A model generated the notes under the pieces. It saw only the letters and a list, made by a program, of their open reading frames with translations. It did not search any database and was not told the DNA's origin. Both the position numbers and the translations under genes were made by a program. Below are positions 16,000 to 25,594 of a stretch of 64,000 nucleotides of DNA, piece after piece. The stretch comes from BP-464 sp963825415. Its GTDB lineage: Bacteria > Actinomycetota > Thermoleophilia > Solirubrobacterales > Solirubrobacteraceae. Numbering within the stretch: the stretch's first letter is position 1; each line of letters starts with the position of its first letter. The DNA lies in the NCBI GenBank assembly GCA_963825415.1, contig CAWGTD010000006.1, positions 963,677-1,027,676 of the forward strand. Direction: 5' to 3'.

Positions 16000-17012
16000 G
16001 CGTCACGTACTTCACTCCCACCGACGAGGCCTACGTGGTCCGTGTGCTCGCGCTGCACCGCTCGCTCTCGCAGCGATCGTCGGAGCCCGCGCGCCTGCAG
16101 GCGTACTGCTTTGACGCCGAGAGCCATGCCCTGCTCACCGAGGCGGCGCAACCGGGGCTCGACCCGATCCCGTTCGCCGAGGTCGAGCGCGACCGGCCCG
16201 AGCTCCTGGCCGTCAAGCCGTCGCGCACAGGGGCGGAGTACATGTGGACCGCCAAGGCGGCGATGGGGCTCGACGCCTTCCGTCGCCGGCCGGATGCCGA
16301 GCTCGCCCTCTACGCCGACGCGGACCTGTTCTTCTACTGCGATCCGCTCGAGCTGCTGGCCGCGCACCCCGACGCGAACCTGTTCGTCACGCCCCACCGC
16401 TTCGCGCCGCACTATCGCCACCTGCGCTGCACCGGTCGCTTCAACGCCGGCTTCATCGGCTTTCGCCGGTCACCGGTCGCGACGGCTTGCCTGGAGTGGT
16501 GGCACGAGCGCTGCCTGGAGTGGTGCCACAGCTTCATCGAGCCCGGCCTGTACGCCGACCAGCGCTACCTCGAGCAGTGGCCGGCACGGTTCGGCTCCGT
16601 CTGCGAGCTCGACGCGCCGACCGCGAACGTCGCGCCCTGGAACTGGGACGGTCATGTACTGGAGTCGCCCGCGCTCGGCAACGGGCCGCTGATCGACGGT
16701 GCGCCGATCGTCTTCGTCCACTACCACGGCGTCAGCCAGCGCAGCGACGCAAGCGTCGACTGGGCGCCCGGCGGCTACCTCATCGGCAACGAGCAACGCC
16801 GCGCGCTGCTCCCCGCCTACGAGGAGGCGCTCCGTGCTGCGCTGGACCGCGTCCGCGCCATCCGCTCCGGCTTCGTCGCGGGCATCGCGTCGCCGCCGAC
16901 CGCCACGCAGCGCGCCGAGCGGACGCTGCTCTCGACCGCGAGCCGTCTACGCCGTCGCTTCCCGCGCCTGGTGGAGCTGCAGGGCGGCCTCGGCGGCCGC
17001 AACGACGGCTGA
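15996..17012 (+). CDS. GT-A-type glycosyltransferase (GT8-like)
   Basis: 338 residues, TTG start overlapping the previous stop (TTGA), which is the only start giving the conserved SVTYFTPTDEAYVVRVLALH beginning. It carries a DxD motif in LYADADLFFYCDP and the sequence CTGRFNAGFIGFRRS, both typical of nucleotide-diphospho-sugar transferases in which DxD binds Mn and UDP-sugar. A late VHYHGVSQ provides the family's final histidine. It closes the operon that begins at 11894 and is convergent with a methyltransferase 8 bp away. Donor and acceptor are unknown. Confidence 0.78.
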   Translation: MSVTYFTPTDEAYVVRVLALHRSLSQRSSEPARLQAYCFDAESHALLTEAAQPGLDPIPFAEVERDRPELLAVKPSRTGAEYMWTAKAAMGLDAFRRRPDAELALYADADLFFYCDPLELLAAHPDANLFVTPHRFAPHYRHLRCTGRFNAGFIGFRRSPVATACLEWWHERCLEWCHSFIEPGLYADQRYLEQWPARFGSVCELDAPTANVAPWNWDGHVLESPALGNGPLIDGAPIVFVHYHGVSQRSDASVDWAPGGYLIGNEQRRALLPAYEEALRAALDRVRAIRSGFVAGIASPPTATQRAERTLLSTASRLRRRFPRLVELQGGLGGRNDG

Positions 17013-17020
17013 TCGGCTGA

Positions 17021-17752
17021 TCAGCTCAACACGGCGAGCAGCGACAGTCCCACCGGGAGGTCGCGGCCCTTGGAGATCCAGCGCGCCTCTGCCGCCAGCG
17101 GCGCGCCCAGCGCTCCGTTGAGGCGCTGGGGAACGCGCTCGAGGTCCGACGCCCCGCGGTCGCGCGGCGGGCGCACGCGCTCGGCCAGCCGGACGGCGGC
17201 GGCGGCGGGCAGCAGCAGCGAGTTGAAGCCGGTCACGCGCTCCGGGCGCCAGCCCGCCTCGGTGGCGGCGGCCAGCAGGGTGCGCCGGGTGTAGCGGCGC
17301 CGGTGATTGTTGACGACGTCGTGCTGGCTCCACAGCGCCGGGTACGCCGGGACGGTCACGACCAGCCGTCCCGAAGCAGCGACGACACGGCGCAGCTCGC
17401 GCAATGCGAGGCGATCGTCGTCGAGGTGCTCGATGACGTCGAGGCAGGTGGCCAGGTCGAACGCGTCGTCTGCGAACGGCAGCCGCTCGTCCAGCGACCC
17501 GGCGACGACCTCGCCCACCCCGCGCTCGCGCGCGAGCCGCAGCGAGGCCTCCGCGGGCTCGAGGCCGGTCACGGGGCCGAGCCGCGCGAGGTCTAGGAGG
17601 TTGCGCCCCGAGCCGCAGCCGGCGTCGAGCACGCGCGCCGGGCGCGGCAGCTCGAGGCCGTCGATGACCTCGGCGAGGATCCGCCGGCGCCCGCGGTACC
17701 ACCAGTGGACGTCCTCGACGGCGTGGGTGTTCAGCTCGTGGCGGACGTCCAT
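17021..17752 (-). CDS. SAM-dependent methyltransferase
   Basis: 243 residues. HELNTHAVEDVHWWYRGRRR at the N-terminus is typical of class I methyltransferases found next to GtrB-like glycosyltransferases. The core has VLDAGCGSGRNLLDLA, TGLEPAEASL and DLATCLDVIEHLDDD. It is divergent from the GtrB-like gene at 17785, with both apparently sharing one palindromic -10. A methylating or tailoring role on a lipid-linked sugar is inferred from that partnership. Confidence 0.83.
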   Translation of the reverse strand: MDVRHELNTHAVEDVHWWYRGRRRILAEVIDGLELPRPARVLDAGCGSGRNLLDLARLGPVTGLEPAEASLRLARERGVGEVVAGSLDERLPFADDAFDLATCLDVIEHLDDDRLALRELRRVVAASGRLVVTVPAYPALWSQHDVVNNHRRRYTRRTLLAAATEAGWRPERVTGFNSLLLPAAAAVRLAERVRPPRDRGASDLERVPQRLNGALGAPLAAEARWISKGRDLPVGLSLLAVLS

Positions 17753-17766
17753 CTGGGTCGGGCATG

Positions 17767-17776
17767 AGGCTAGCCT
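17767..17776. promoter_or_regulatory. Palindromic bidirectional -10 AGGCTAGCCT
   Basis: The perfect 10-bp palindrome yields TAGCCT on both strands: 8 nt before ATG 17785 on plus and 14 nt before ATG 17752 on minus. Two divergent genes thus appear to share one melting element. Confidence 0.55.
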
Positions 17777-17784
17777 TGGCCGCG

Positions 17785-18777
17785 ATGCTCGAAGAGCGCT
17801 CCGACGACCCTCTCGTCAGCGTCGTCGCGCCGGTGCTCGACGAGCGCGACTGCATCGACGCGTTCGTGGATCGCACGCTCGCGGCACTCGAGGGCACGCG
17901 CTGCGAGCTGATCATCGTCGACGACGGGTCGACCGACGGCACCGCCGAGCACCTCGACACGCTGGCCGATGCCGATTCCCGCCTGCGCGTCGTGCACCTC
18001 TCGCGCAACTTCGGCCACCAGGCGGCGCTCACGGCCGGGCTCGACCGGGCCGCCGGCGACCTCGTGGTGACGATCGACTCCGACCTCCAGGACCCGCCCG
18101 AGCTCATCGGAACGCTGATGCAGCGCTGGCGCGACGGTGCCGACGTCGTCTACGCGGTCCGCCAGTCGCGCGCCGGCGAGTCGCGCTTCAAGCTGACCAC
18201 CGCGCGCTGGTTCTACCGCCTCTTTCAGCGCTTCACCGACGTCCCGCTGGCGGAGAACTCCGGCGACTACCGGCTGCTCGATCGCCGCGCGCTCGACGCG
18301 CTGCTGGCGATGCCCGAGCGCAGCCGCTTCCTGCGCGGGATGACCGTCTGGATCGGCTTCACCCAGACCGCCGTGCCCTATGAGCGCGACGTCCGCGCGG
18401 CGGGGACCACCAAGTACACGCTGCGGCGCATGGTGCGGTTCTCGCTGGACGCGTTCTCGTCGTTCAGCCACACGCCGCTCCAGCTGGCCACGCTGCTCGG
18501 CTTCCTGTTCTCGGCGGTCGCGTTCGTCGCGATCCTCGTGGTGCTCGGGCTGCGCCTGGCCGGCTCCTACCAGTCGGGCTTCGCGACGCTGACGGTGTTC
18601 GTGCTGCTGCTCGGCGGCATCCAGCTGATCGCGATCGGCCTGATCGGCGAGTACCTCGGCCGCGTCTACGACGAGGTCAAGCGCCGGCCGTTGTACATCG
18701 TGCGCGAGGAGAGCGGCGAGGCGGGTCAGCCCGCCAGCGGTGCGCGGTACGTCTCGGACGAGCGCGTCGGGCAGTAG
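17785..18777 (+). CDS. GtrB-like polyprenyl-phosphate glycosyltransferase (GT2)
   Basis: 330 residues. N-terminal GT2 domain: SVVAPVLDERDCID, IIVDDGSTDGT, VTIDSDLQDPPEL (DxD-type) and ENSGDYRLLDRRALDAL. It is followed by two C-terminal membrane helices (LATLLGFLFSAVAFVAILVV and the stretch around 18590-18650). This is the layout of bactoprenol glucosyltransferase GtrB/DPM1, which make polyprenyl-P-sugars used outside the membrane by GT-C enzymes; several GT-C genes lie downstream. I prefer ATG 17785 to ATG 17764 because the TAGCCT box lies between them. The 3' end overlaps a convergent GT-C gene by 52 bp. Confidence 0.88.
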   Translation: MLEERSDDPLVSVVAPVLDERDCIDAFVDRTLAALEGTRCELIIVDDGSTDGTAEHLDTLADADSRLRVVHLSRNFGHQAALTAGLDRAAGDLVVTIDSDLQDPPELIGTLMQRWRDGADVVYAVRQSRAGESRFKLTTARWFYRLFQRFTDVPLAENSGDYRLLDRRALDALLAMPERSRFLRGMTVWIGFTQTAVPYERDVRAAGTTKYTLRRMVRFSLDAFSSFSHTPLQLATLLGFLFSAVAFVAILVVLGLRLAGSYQSGFATLTVFVLLLGGIQLIAIGLIGEYLGRVYDEVKRRPLYIVREESGEAGQPASGARYVSDERVGQ

Positions 18778-20676
18778 AGGTTCGTCGCGTAGTCCAGCGT
18801 CTCGGTGAGCCGGCCGCGTACGAGGAACAGGCCGCTGCCGTCGGGCAACACAAAACAGGGGCGCGGCGTGGTGGGGCCCTTCAGCGCACTGAAGACCGTG
18901 ACACCGCCGGAGCTCACGGTGTCCGCGAGCCGCCCGGCCGGCGGATGCAGCCCGGCCTCGGCGGCCATGCGGCGTAGTCCGGCTGACCCGGAGAAGAAGT
19001 CAGAGCTCGCCACGCCCTCGCGGAAGTAGACGTCGCGCGCGCCCTGGCGCCCGGCGGCCGCCAGCTCGGCTTCGAGCCGCCGCTCGGCACCCGGGTCCGG
19101 CTCGATGCGCCCGGCGCCGGTGTAGCCCGGAGGCGAGCGCCGCGGGCACCACAGGTTCGTGGCTCCGGCCAGCGGCTGCAGGTCGGGGCCGCGCTCGAGG
19201 TAGACGCCGTCGCCGGTCGAGAGCCGCACGCACGGCTCGGCGACCGACCGGGCGCGCACCATGAACAGGTCGCGCGGGCCGAGCGCGGCGTAGTCGTCGC
19301 CCGGCGCGACGGCGATCCCGGCGAACCGGGCCAGCACGGTCAGCCCGGACGCGTTGTACTCGAGCGTGTCGGCGGTGACGCGGTCGATGGCCAGCTGCCG
19401 GGCCCCGGCGCGGCGCGCATCCTCGAGCACCCCCTGGACGTCGCCGCTGCGCTCCGGCCCCGCGACCAGCCAGCCCTCGGTCGAGAAGAACGTGACCCGG
19501 TCGGTGTGGATCGCGTCGTCGGCTCCGGCCCCGGGCAGGGACACGCGCCAGTCAGGGCCCTCACCCGTCGAGGCCGTCACGACGTTCACGACACACACCG
19601 CCACGAGCGCCGCCGCCAGCCCATGGCGCAGCGCCGGGCGCGCCGCCGTGGCGAACCAGGCGGTCCCCAGGGCCGCGAGGTAGACGAGGGCGGGGAACGT
19701 GTAGCGCGTGTCGTTGTGCGACAGCGCCGTGATCACGAACCATGCGACGGCCAGGCCGCCCAGCAGCTCGGGCGTGACGTCGTCGGCGGCCCACGGGCGC
19801 CGGCGCACGACGCGCACAGCAGCCCAGACCACGCCGGCCAGCGCGAACAGCACGAGCGGCAGGTAGAGCTGGACGTTGACCGCGTTCCAGACGTACCAGA
19901 GCCAGTCGTCGAGCGAGAAGCGGGCCGGGTCGCCGTAGGGCGAGGCGCCACTGACCGCGCCGCCGGTCGCGTAGGCCTTCAGGCCCGTCGAAGTGCGCGA
20001 GATACCAGGGCAGGCCGGTGATCGCGCCGCCGACGAGGAACGCCGCGATGCCGCGCGGCCGGCGCCAGCCACCGCGCAGCAACGCGACCGCGACGATGCC
20101 GACGACGAAGAACACGAAGGTGTTCTTCGTCAGCATTCCCAGCCCGCACACGAGCCCGGCTGCGAACGCCCAGCCGGGGCGCTCGAAGCGGCGGGCGGAG
20201 AGCAGCAGCCAGACCGCCACGGCGACCATCGCGGTCTCGGGCAGGTCGAGCATGAATACGTGGGCCTGCACGATGACCAGCGGCGTGCCGAGCGCGAAGG
20301 CCACGGCGAGCGCGCCGGCCCACGCGCCGTAGGCCAGCCGCGCCGTCCCGAAGACGCCCAGCGCGAGCAGCGGGACGAACACGAGGTTCTCGGTGAAGAC
20401 GAACTGCGCGACCCCCTCGCCCACGACGAGGCTGACGAACGCCCCGAGGAGGTAGACCAGCGGCGGGTACCCGGGCGGCTGGTAGCTGGAGAACCACTCG
20501 GTGAGGTCGCCGTCGCGGAACGCGTCGGCGTACTGCATCGAGCGGAACATGTGGGCGGCCGGGTCCCAGCTGGGGATGCGCGTGTCCTGCGTGAGCCACC
20601 ACGCCGTGACGCCGATGAAGGCGACGACGGCGAGGACCACCCATGAGACCGGCTCCGCGGCCCGGCGTCGGATCAC
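18726..20676 (-). CDS. GT-C membrane glycosyltransferase with duplicated C-terminal Cys repeat (1-nt frameshift)
   Basis: About 649 residues once one extra base is removed. GTG at 20676 overlaps the methyltransferase stop. The N-terminal part has many membrane segments, TRIPSWDPAAHMFRSMQYAD (Asp motif of first external loop) and QPPGYPPLVYLLG, typical of the PMT/ArnT superfamily that uses polyprenyl-P-sugars. The frame breaks after WYLAHFDG; removing one base from the C-run at 19984-19986 continues into LKAYATGGAVSGASPYGD. The soluble C-terminus has two copies of a ~45-residue unit at about 478-521 and 604-649, each with PC...DG.G..L.RG and ATNL.CP.RS. The 3' end overlaps the GtrB-like gene. 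Confidence 0.75.
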
Positions 20677-21398
20677 GGGACCCGCCGCGCGACCAGCTCG
20701 ACGTTGGTCGCCAACCGGTTGAGCCCCGGCACGTGCGTCAACGCCCGGTTCAGCCACCAGATGAGGGGCCCGAACACCTGCAGCCAGCGCGGGGTGAGGC
20801 TCAGCGGCAGCATGTTCGCCCGGCGCGCCTCGATCACCTCGAAGCCGTGGCGCGCGACGAGCGCACGAGCTTCGTCGACGGTGTACACCGTGTCGTTCTC
20901 GAGCTGGCCGTGGTAGTAGAAGCCGACCCGCCGGGCGATCCACTCCAGGTAGGAGTAGCGGTTGGGGAGCTTGTAGACGTAGAGCAGGCCGCCGGGCCGC
21001 AGCACGCGGTGGTGCTCGGCGAGCGAGCCGGCGGGGTCGTGGACGTGCTCGAGGACGCCCATCGAGAGCACGGCGTCGAAGCTGGCGTCCTCGTAGGGCA
21101 GCTGCACGGGCTCGCGGGTGTACCGCGCCTGGACGTTCGCGAAGCGCTCCAGCCGCCGGACCTCGCCCTCGGGCGCCTCGGGGTCCCAGTCCATCGAGGT
21201 GACGTCCAGCCCGGCCCGGAGCAGCATGTCCGAGAGCTGGCCCATGCCGCAGCCCCAGTCCAGCAGCTCGCGCGGGCCGTCGGCGAGGATCCGGGCGACC
21301 GCTGTCTCGTACTCCAGCAGCTGGGCTCGAGAGCGCACGTGGACGTCTCCGCCGCGATCGCGGGGAGCGGAACGCTCGAGCTGGGCCTTGGTCGGCAT
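20673..21398 (-). CDS. SAM-dependent methyltransferase
   Basis: 241 residues. LLDWGCGMGQLSDMLLRAGL is motif I, with MDWDPEAPEGE and DAVLSMGVLEHVHDP next; the C-terminal YKLPNRYSYLEWIARRVG and WWLNRALTHVPG fit methyltransferases of lipid-linked or polyprenyl substrates. I start at ATG 21398 rather than GTG 21407 because a TAGCTT -10 box ends at 21408, which would put the GTG within 1 nt of the box. The stop overlaps the GT-C start (GTGA). Target unknown. Confidence 0.82.
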   Translation of the reverse strand: MPTKAQLERSAPRDRGGDVHVRSRAQLLEYETAVARILADGPRELLDWGCGMGQLSDMLLRAGLDVTSMDWDPEAPEGEVRRLERFANVQARYTREPVQLPYEDASFDAVLSMGVLEHVHDPAGSLAEHHRVLRPGGLLYVYKLPNRYSYLEWIARRVGFYYHGQLENDTVYTVDEARALVARHGFEVIEARRANMLPLSLTPRWLQVFGPLIWWLNRALTHVPGLNRLATNVELVARRVP

Positions 21399-21407
21399 GC
21401 CGTCCAC

Positions 21408-21413
21408 AAGCTA
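21408..21413 (-). promoter_or_regulatory. -10 element TAGCTT for methyltransferase at 21398
   Basis: TAGCTT lies 9 nt before ATG 21398, in the 21-bp gap after the upstream GT-C stop. It decides between two possible starts. Confidence 0.5.
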
Positions 21414-21419
21414 TTGCGG

Positions 21420-23088
21420 TCAGCTGATGCGGGCGACGTATGAGCCCTGCGCGGACCGCTGCGGCACCAACCTGATGCCCGGGCAGCGGCCGAGCTCGCG
21501 CAGGCGGCCGTACTCGGCCGGACCGAACGTGTTGGTCAGCAGCGCGAGCACGCGGCGCCCCCGGAGCTGGGCGCAGCTGGTGGGCAGCGGGGTGTGCAGC
21601 TCGAGCCCGCCGGTCGGCCAGTAGAAGACGAGCCTGCCGTCGTTGGCCACCACCCCGCCGCGCCCGGCCGACCCGGCGCGGGCCGCGTCGAGCATGCCGG
21701 CCAGCAGCGGATCGGCCGCCGCGCGGGCCGCATCCGGGTCGCCCCACGTGCTCGGCCCGAGATCGCCGAGCGCGCGGGTGACGCTGATCGAGCCGTCGGG
21801 CGCGATCCCCAACCCGTCGAGGTTGCGCAGGTCGGCGACGGCGATGACCGCCAGCACGGCGACCGCGGCCGGCACCAGGCGCTCGCGTGGAAGCCCTGCG
21901 ATCGCGCAGCAGAGCAGCAGCCCGACGAGGACGAGCAGCGGCGGCCACGCGGCGGCGAGCGTTCGGGTGTCCGACAAATAGCCGCGCAGCGACCAGGCGG
22001 CCAGCGGAACGCCCGCCCATAGCGCCAGCCGCGCCACCGTCAGCCGCGACGGCACCAGCGACTCCGGGCACCGCCGTGCGGCCAGCAGGAGCAGCGGCAG
22101 AGCGACCGAGGCCAGCGCCACGGCCGGCGACGACGCCGGGCCCGGAGCGCCGGGCACGCCCTCCGGCAGAGCGGCCGACGCGATCCACGTGACCGCGACG
22201 GACACCGCCACGCCGGCGACGACGGCGGCCTGGTGGCGCATCGTCGCGATCCGGAAGATCGCGTAGCCGGCGGCGAACGCCGCCACCGGCCGCAGATACG
22301 GGCCCAGCCACTCGGCTCGGAACATGGCCGAGATCGCGTTGCTTCGTGAATCCGAACTCCTGCGTCGGGTCCACGCCGGAGAGGAAGTCGGCGAGCGAGA
22401 TGTCGAAGTGGCGGGCCATCGCGTACTCGTAGGTCAGGGCGACGAGCACGCCGACCGCGAGCGGCACGGCGGCCACCACGCGCCCCCGGAGCCCGCGCGG
22501 CTCGCCGAGCAGCTGGGCGGCACCGAGACCGATCAGGCCGGTGAGCCCGGTCGGCTTGGCCAGCACGGCCGCCGCGCCCGCGAACCCCAGCAGCAGAGCG
22601 CGCCGTGCGCCACTCTGCGGGCCCCAGAGCGCATACCCGGCCAACCCGACGCAGACCGCTACCGGCACGTCGGTCTGGCCGGCGAACGCATAGATGACGA
22701 AGTCCGGCAGCGCCAGCAGGACCGCGACCGCCAGCAACCCGGCGCGCGCGACCCCGGTCACGCGCCGCAGCAGCGCCACCATGACCCAGACGAGCGCGAC
22801 CCCGAAGGCCAGCGACAACAGCCGCCCGATCCACTCGTGCGCGCCGAACAAGTGCCACAGCCATCCCTGCGGCGCGAGAAACAGCGGGCGCGGGTAGCCG
22901 GAGGCGCCGAGGAAGTCGTGGATGTAGCTGCCCTCGATGCCGATCACGCGCGAGAAGCGCCCGTAGACCAGGGCGTCGGTGGCGTGGTAGGGCACGACCA
23001 CCGCGAGGAAGGTCGCGGCGGCGGCGAGCGCCGCCAGCAGGCCCCACGCGACCCGCTCGGCGAGCCGCTCCCACGAGTCGGCCCGCAT
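21420..23088 (-). CDS. GT-C membrane glycosyltransferase (1-nt frameshift)
   Basis: About 555 residues after correction. It starts at ATG 23088 (TGATG overlap with the GT4 gene). The first loop is VVPYHATDALVYGRFSRVIG and HEWIGRLLSLAFGVALVWVM marks a conserved helix pair; both recur in the gene at 25591 (FHATDALIYGRWSRLIG, HEWIGRLWSLAF), so these are paralogues. The frame breaks near 22333-22341 after FGFTKQ, and the next frame resumes at AISAMFRAEWLGPYL, parallel to GMEWLGPYL in the paralogue. The soluble end has FYWPTGGLELHTPL. These enzymes transfer sugars from polyprenyl phosphate on the outer face of the membrane. Confidence 0.75.
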
Positions 23089-24252
23089 CAAGCGAACGCC
23101 CGCTCGTAGCTGGCGATCGTCTCGCGGGCCGTCCGCTCCCACGTGAACGTCGCGGCGCGCCGACGCCCGGCCTCGCCGGAGGCGCTCGATATCCGCTCCG
23201 TTGTCGAGCAGCCGCCGCATCGCCGTCGCCATTGCATCGGTGTCCTCGGCGTCGAACAGCAGCGCGGCGTCGCCGGCGACCTCGGGCAGCGACGCACGGT
23301 CCGAACACGCCACCGGCACCCCGCGCGCCATCGCCTCGAGGACGGGCAGCCCGAACCCCTCGTACAACGAGGGGAACACGAACCCGTCGGCCACCGCGTA
23401 AAGGCCCTCCAGCTCCGCGCGCGGCACCCAGGCGGGGAAGCGAACGTCGTCGAGCACTCCCAGCTCGCGGGCATGCTTGCGCAGCCTGGCCTCGTGCGGC
23501 GTCGGATAGCCCGGCAACACGAGCACAGGAGGCTGCCCGGAGCCCTTGAGCAGCACGAGGGCGTCGAGCAGCCGCTCGAGGTTCTTGTGGGCCCGCTTGG
23601 CCGAGACGCTGAGGATCACCCGCCGGCCGACCAGGTCGTGGCGCCGGCGCACCTCTTCGGAGTCGAGCGCCTGCGTTTGGGCGAACCCCACGCCGCCGGG
23701 CACGACGTCGATGCGCTCGGCCGGGATCCGGTACAGCCGGACGAGGTCGTCGCGGGTGTTCGAAGACGGGGCGATCAGCCGGTGCGAGCGCCGCGCCGCC
23801 GCCGGTACCAGCGCCCGCATTCCGAACGCCCGCAGCCCGAAGTGCGTCTCCGGCACGGCACGGAAGATCAGGTCGTAGACCGTCGTCACGCGGCGAAACG
23901 GGCCCCGCAGCGGCGCGGTCGAACCCATGCTGTGGACGAGGTCGCACCCCGCCCGGGCGGCCATTCGCGGCACCAGCAGCTGCTCGCCGAGCATCCAGGC
24001 GGCACGGTTGCGCGCCTTGACGGGCACGGTCTCGACCCGCAACCCGTCCAGTCCGGTCGTCCACACGCCGCCGAGCTCGCGGTTGACGAAGGCCGTCAGC
24101 GCCGTGGACTCCGGCAGCGCCTCGCGCAGCCGCGGCAGCAGCTCACGGGCGAAGACCTCCATCCCGCCCGTCTCGCCGGGAACCAGGAAGACGAGGTTCA
24201 GCCCGACGTGCGCAGGGCGGGTCGCCCCTCCGGTTTCGCGCACGGCCGGCAA
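23088..24252 (-). CDS. GT4 family glycosyltransferase (1-nt frameshift near the C-terminus)
   Basis: About 387 residues after correction. GT-B fold with GETGGMEVFARELLPRLR, the central RLIAPSSNTRDDLVRLY, VSAKRAHKNLERLLDAL and the donor-binding PSLYEGFGLPVLEAMARG (EX7E). The frame breaks at 23176-23180 in the last 30 residues; removing one base gives LREAGRRRAATFTWERTARETI, the normal GT4 ending. TTG at 24252 is chosen as start because a TAGGCT box ends 7 nt earlier; GTG 24243 is a possible alternative. It is co-transcribed with the GT-C gene that follows. Confidence 0.82.
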
Positions 24253-24259
24253 GGGACGC

Positions 24260-24265
24260 AGCCTA
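24260..24265 (-). promoter_or_regulatory. -10 element TAGGCT overlapping the upstream stop codon
   Basis: TAGGCT begins with the TAG stop (24265-24263) of the flippase gene and ends 7 nt before TTG 24252. Stop codon and promoter element are physically the same bases. Confidence 0.55.
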
Positions 24266-25594
24266 GGACTCAGGCCGGGGCGGGCGCACGAACAGGTCGC
24301 GCAGGTCGGCCAGCTCGGAGCGCGTCGGGACCAGCAGCGGCAGCACGCGATCGCCCGTCGCGCGGCGGTAGTACACGGCGGTGACGGCGAGGTTCAGCCC
24401 GTAGGACGCGGTCGAGGCGATCGCCGCGCCCCAGCCCTCGAACAGCGGGATCAGCACGGCGTAGAGCACCAGCGAAGGCGGCGTCGAGATCAGCGCTGTC
24501 CGCAGCGAGTACTCGGGATGGCCGCGGCCGTTGATGGTGGCGGCGAGCACCGAGGCGATCCCGAACATCGCGACACCCGGCAGCAGCACCATGCCGTACC
24601 CGATCGCCCCGCTGAACCGCGAGCCGTAGACCAGCGGCAGGAAGATCGCGGTCACGCCGGCGACGGCGGGCAGCGAGAGCAGGCAGATCAGCGACGCGTG
24701 GCGGATGCTCTTGCTCTCGACCATCGCGCGGTGCTCAGGGTCCGCCGCCCCGCCCTCGCTGAGGGCGGCGACCCGTGGGAAGACGACCTGGGCGAGCGTC
24801 TGCGGAGCGAGGAACATCACGCTGGTGACCGACACGGCGGCGGCGTAGAGCCCCAGCTGCGCCGAGCTGGTCACCGCGCTGAGGACGAACAGGTCGATGC
24901 GGTAGTTGATGAACTGCAGCGCGGTTCCGACGTTGGCCCGCACGCCGAACTTCGTCGCGTCGCGCAGCGGCTGCAGGCCACGGTCGTCGGGCGGCGCGGC
25001 GGCCTTGGGCGGCAGGCCGCGCGCCGCCGTGACGAACGCGACCGCGGCGGTGATCACGTTGGCGGCGAGCAGCCCCACCACCATCCCGGTCTCCTCCCAC
25101 GGGATCGCCAGCCCGGCGGCCAGCACGAGCGTCAGGGTGGACACCAGCGGCAGCGGCGCGACGAAGGCCTCGTAGCGGTCGGCGGTCACCGCGAGCCAGC
25201 GGCTGTAGGAGAACGAGAGCAGGAACGGCACCGCCGCCGCCGTCAGCAGCACCAGGACCACCGAGAGGCCGCCGAAGGCGCCCGGGGCCACCAGCCGCAC
25301 GCCGACCGCGATCGCGGCGCCGATCAGCCCCAGCGCCAGCGCCGCGAGCTGGCTCTGCACGAACGCCGATCGCGGCGCCCAGCGCCCGGCGCTGACGCTC
25401 CACGCGAGGCCCTGCTCGAGGCCCAGCGACATCACGGCGCCCATGAGCGTCAGCAGCCACAGCGCGATCGTGTAGTCCCCGATCCCGTCGGGCCCGAGGA
25501 GGCGCGCGATCGCGATCGCCGTCAGAAAGCCGGTGCCGGCCGTGGCCACCTGGCTGGCGGCCATGAGCAGCGCGCCGCTGCGGAGCGGCCTCAA
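24263..25594 (-). CDS. Wzx-like polysaccharide flippase (MOP superfamily)
   Basis: 443 residues, almost entirely hydrophobic with about 12-14 membrane segments. The start GALLMAASQVATAGTGFLTA and the following ARLLGPDGIGDYTIALWLL are the typical first helix and loop of Wzx/MATE-related polysaccharide transporters. A cytoplasmic KFGVRANVGTALQFINYRID region and VFPRVAALSEGG match the family. TTG at 25594 overlaps the upstream stop (TTGA) and is the only start that keeps the full first helix. It flips a lipid-linked oligosaccharide across the membrane. A second flippase lies at 53840, so at least two lipid-linked glycans are probably exported in addition to the Wzm/Wzt substrate. Confidence 0.87.
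   Translation of the reverse strand: MRPLRSGALLMAASQVATAGTGFLTAIAIARLLGPDGIGDYTIALWLLTLMGAVMSLGLEQGLAWSVSAGRWAPRSAFVQSQLAALALGLIGAAIAVGVRLVAPGAFGGLSVVLVLLTAAAVPFLLSFSYSRWLAVTADRYEAFVAPLPLVSTLTLVLAAGLAIPWEETGMVVGLLAANVITAAVAFVTAARGLPPKAAAPPDDRGLQPLRDATKFGVRANVGTALQFINYRIDLFVLSAVTSSAQLGLYAAAVSVTSVMFLAPQTLAQVVFPRVAALSEGGAADPEHRAMVESKSIRHASLICLLSLPAVAGVTAIFLPLVYGSRFSGAIGYGMVLLPGVAMFGIASVLAATINGRGHPEYSLRTALISTPPSLVLYAVLIPLFEGWGAAIASTASYGLNLAVTAVYYRRATGDRVLPLLVPTRSELADLRDLFVRPPRPES

Noticed and set aside
19561..24252. A 1563-codon open frame on the minus strand
   Set aside because: It is GT4 coding up to its frameshift, then the GT-C gene up to its frameshift, then shadow sequence and part of another GT-C gene. 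Conserved motifs appear only in those parts. Not one protein.
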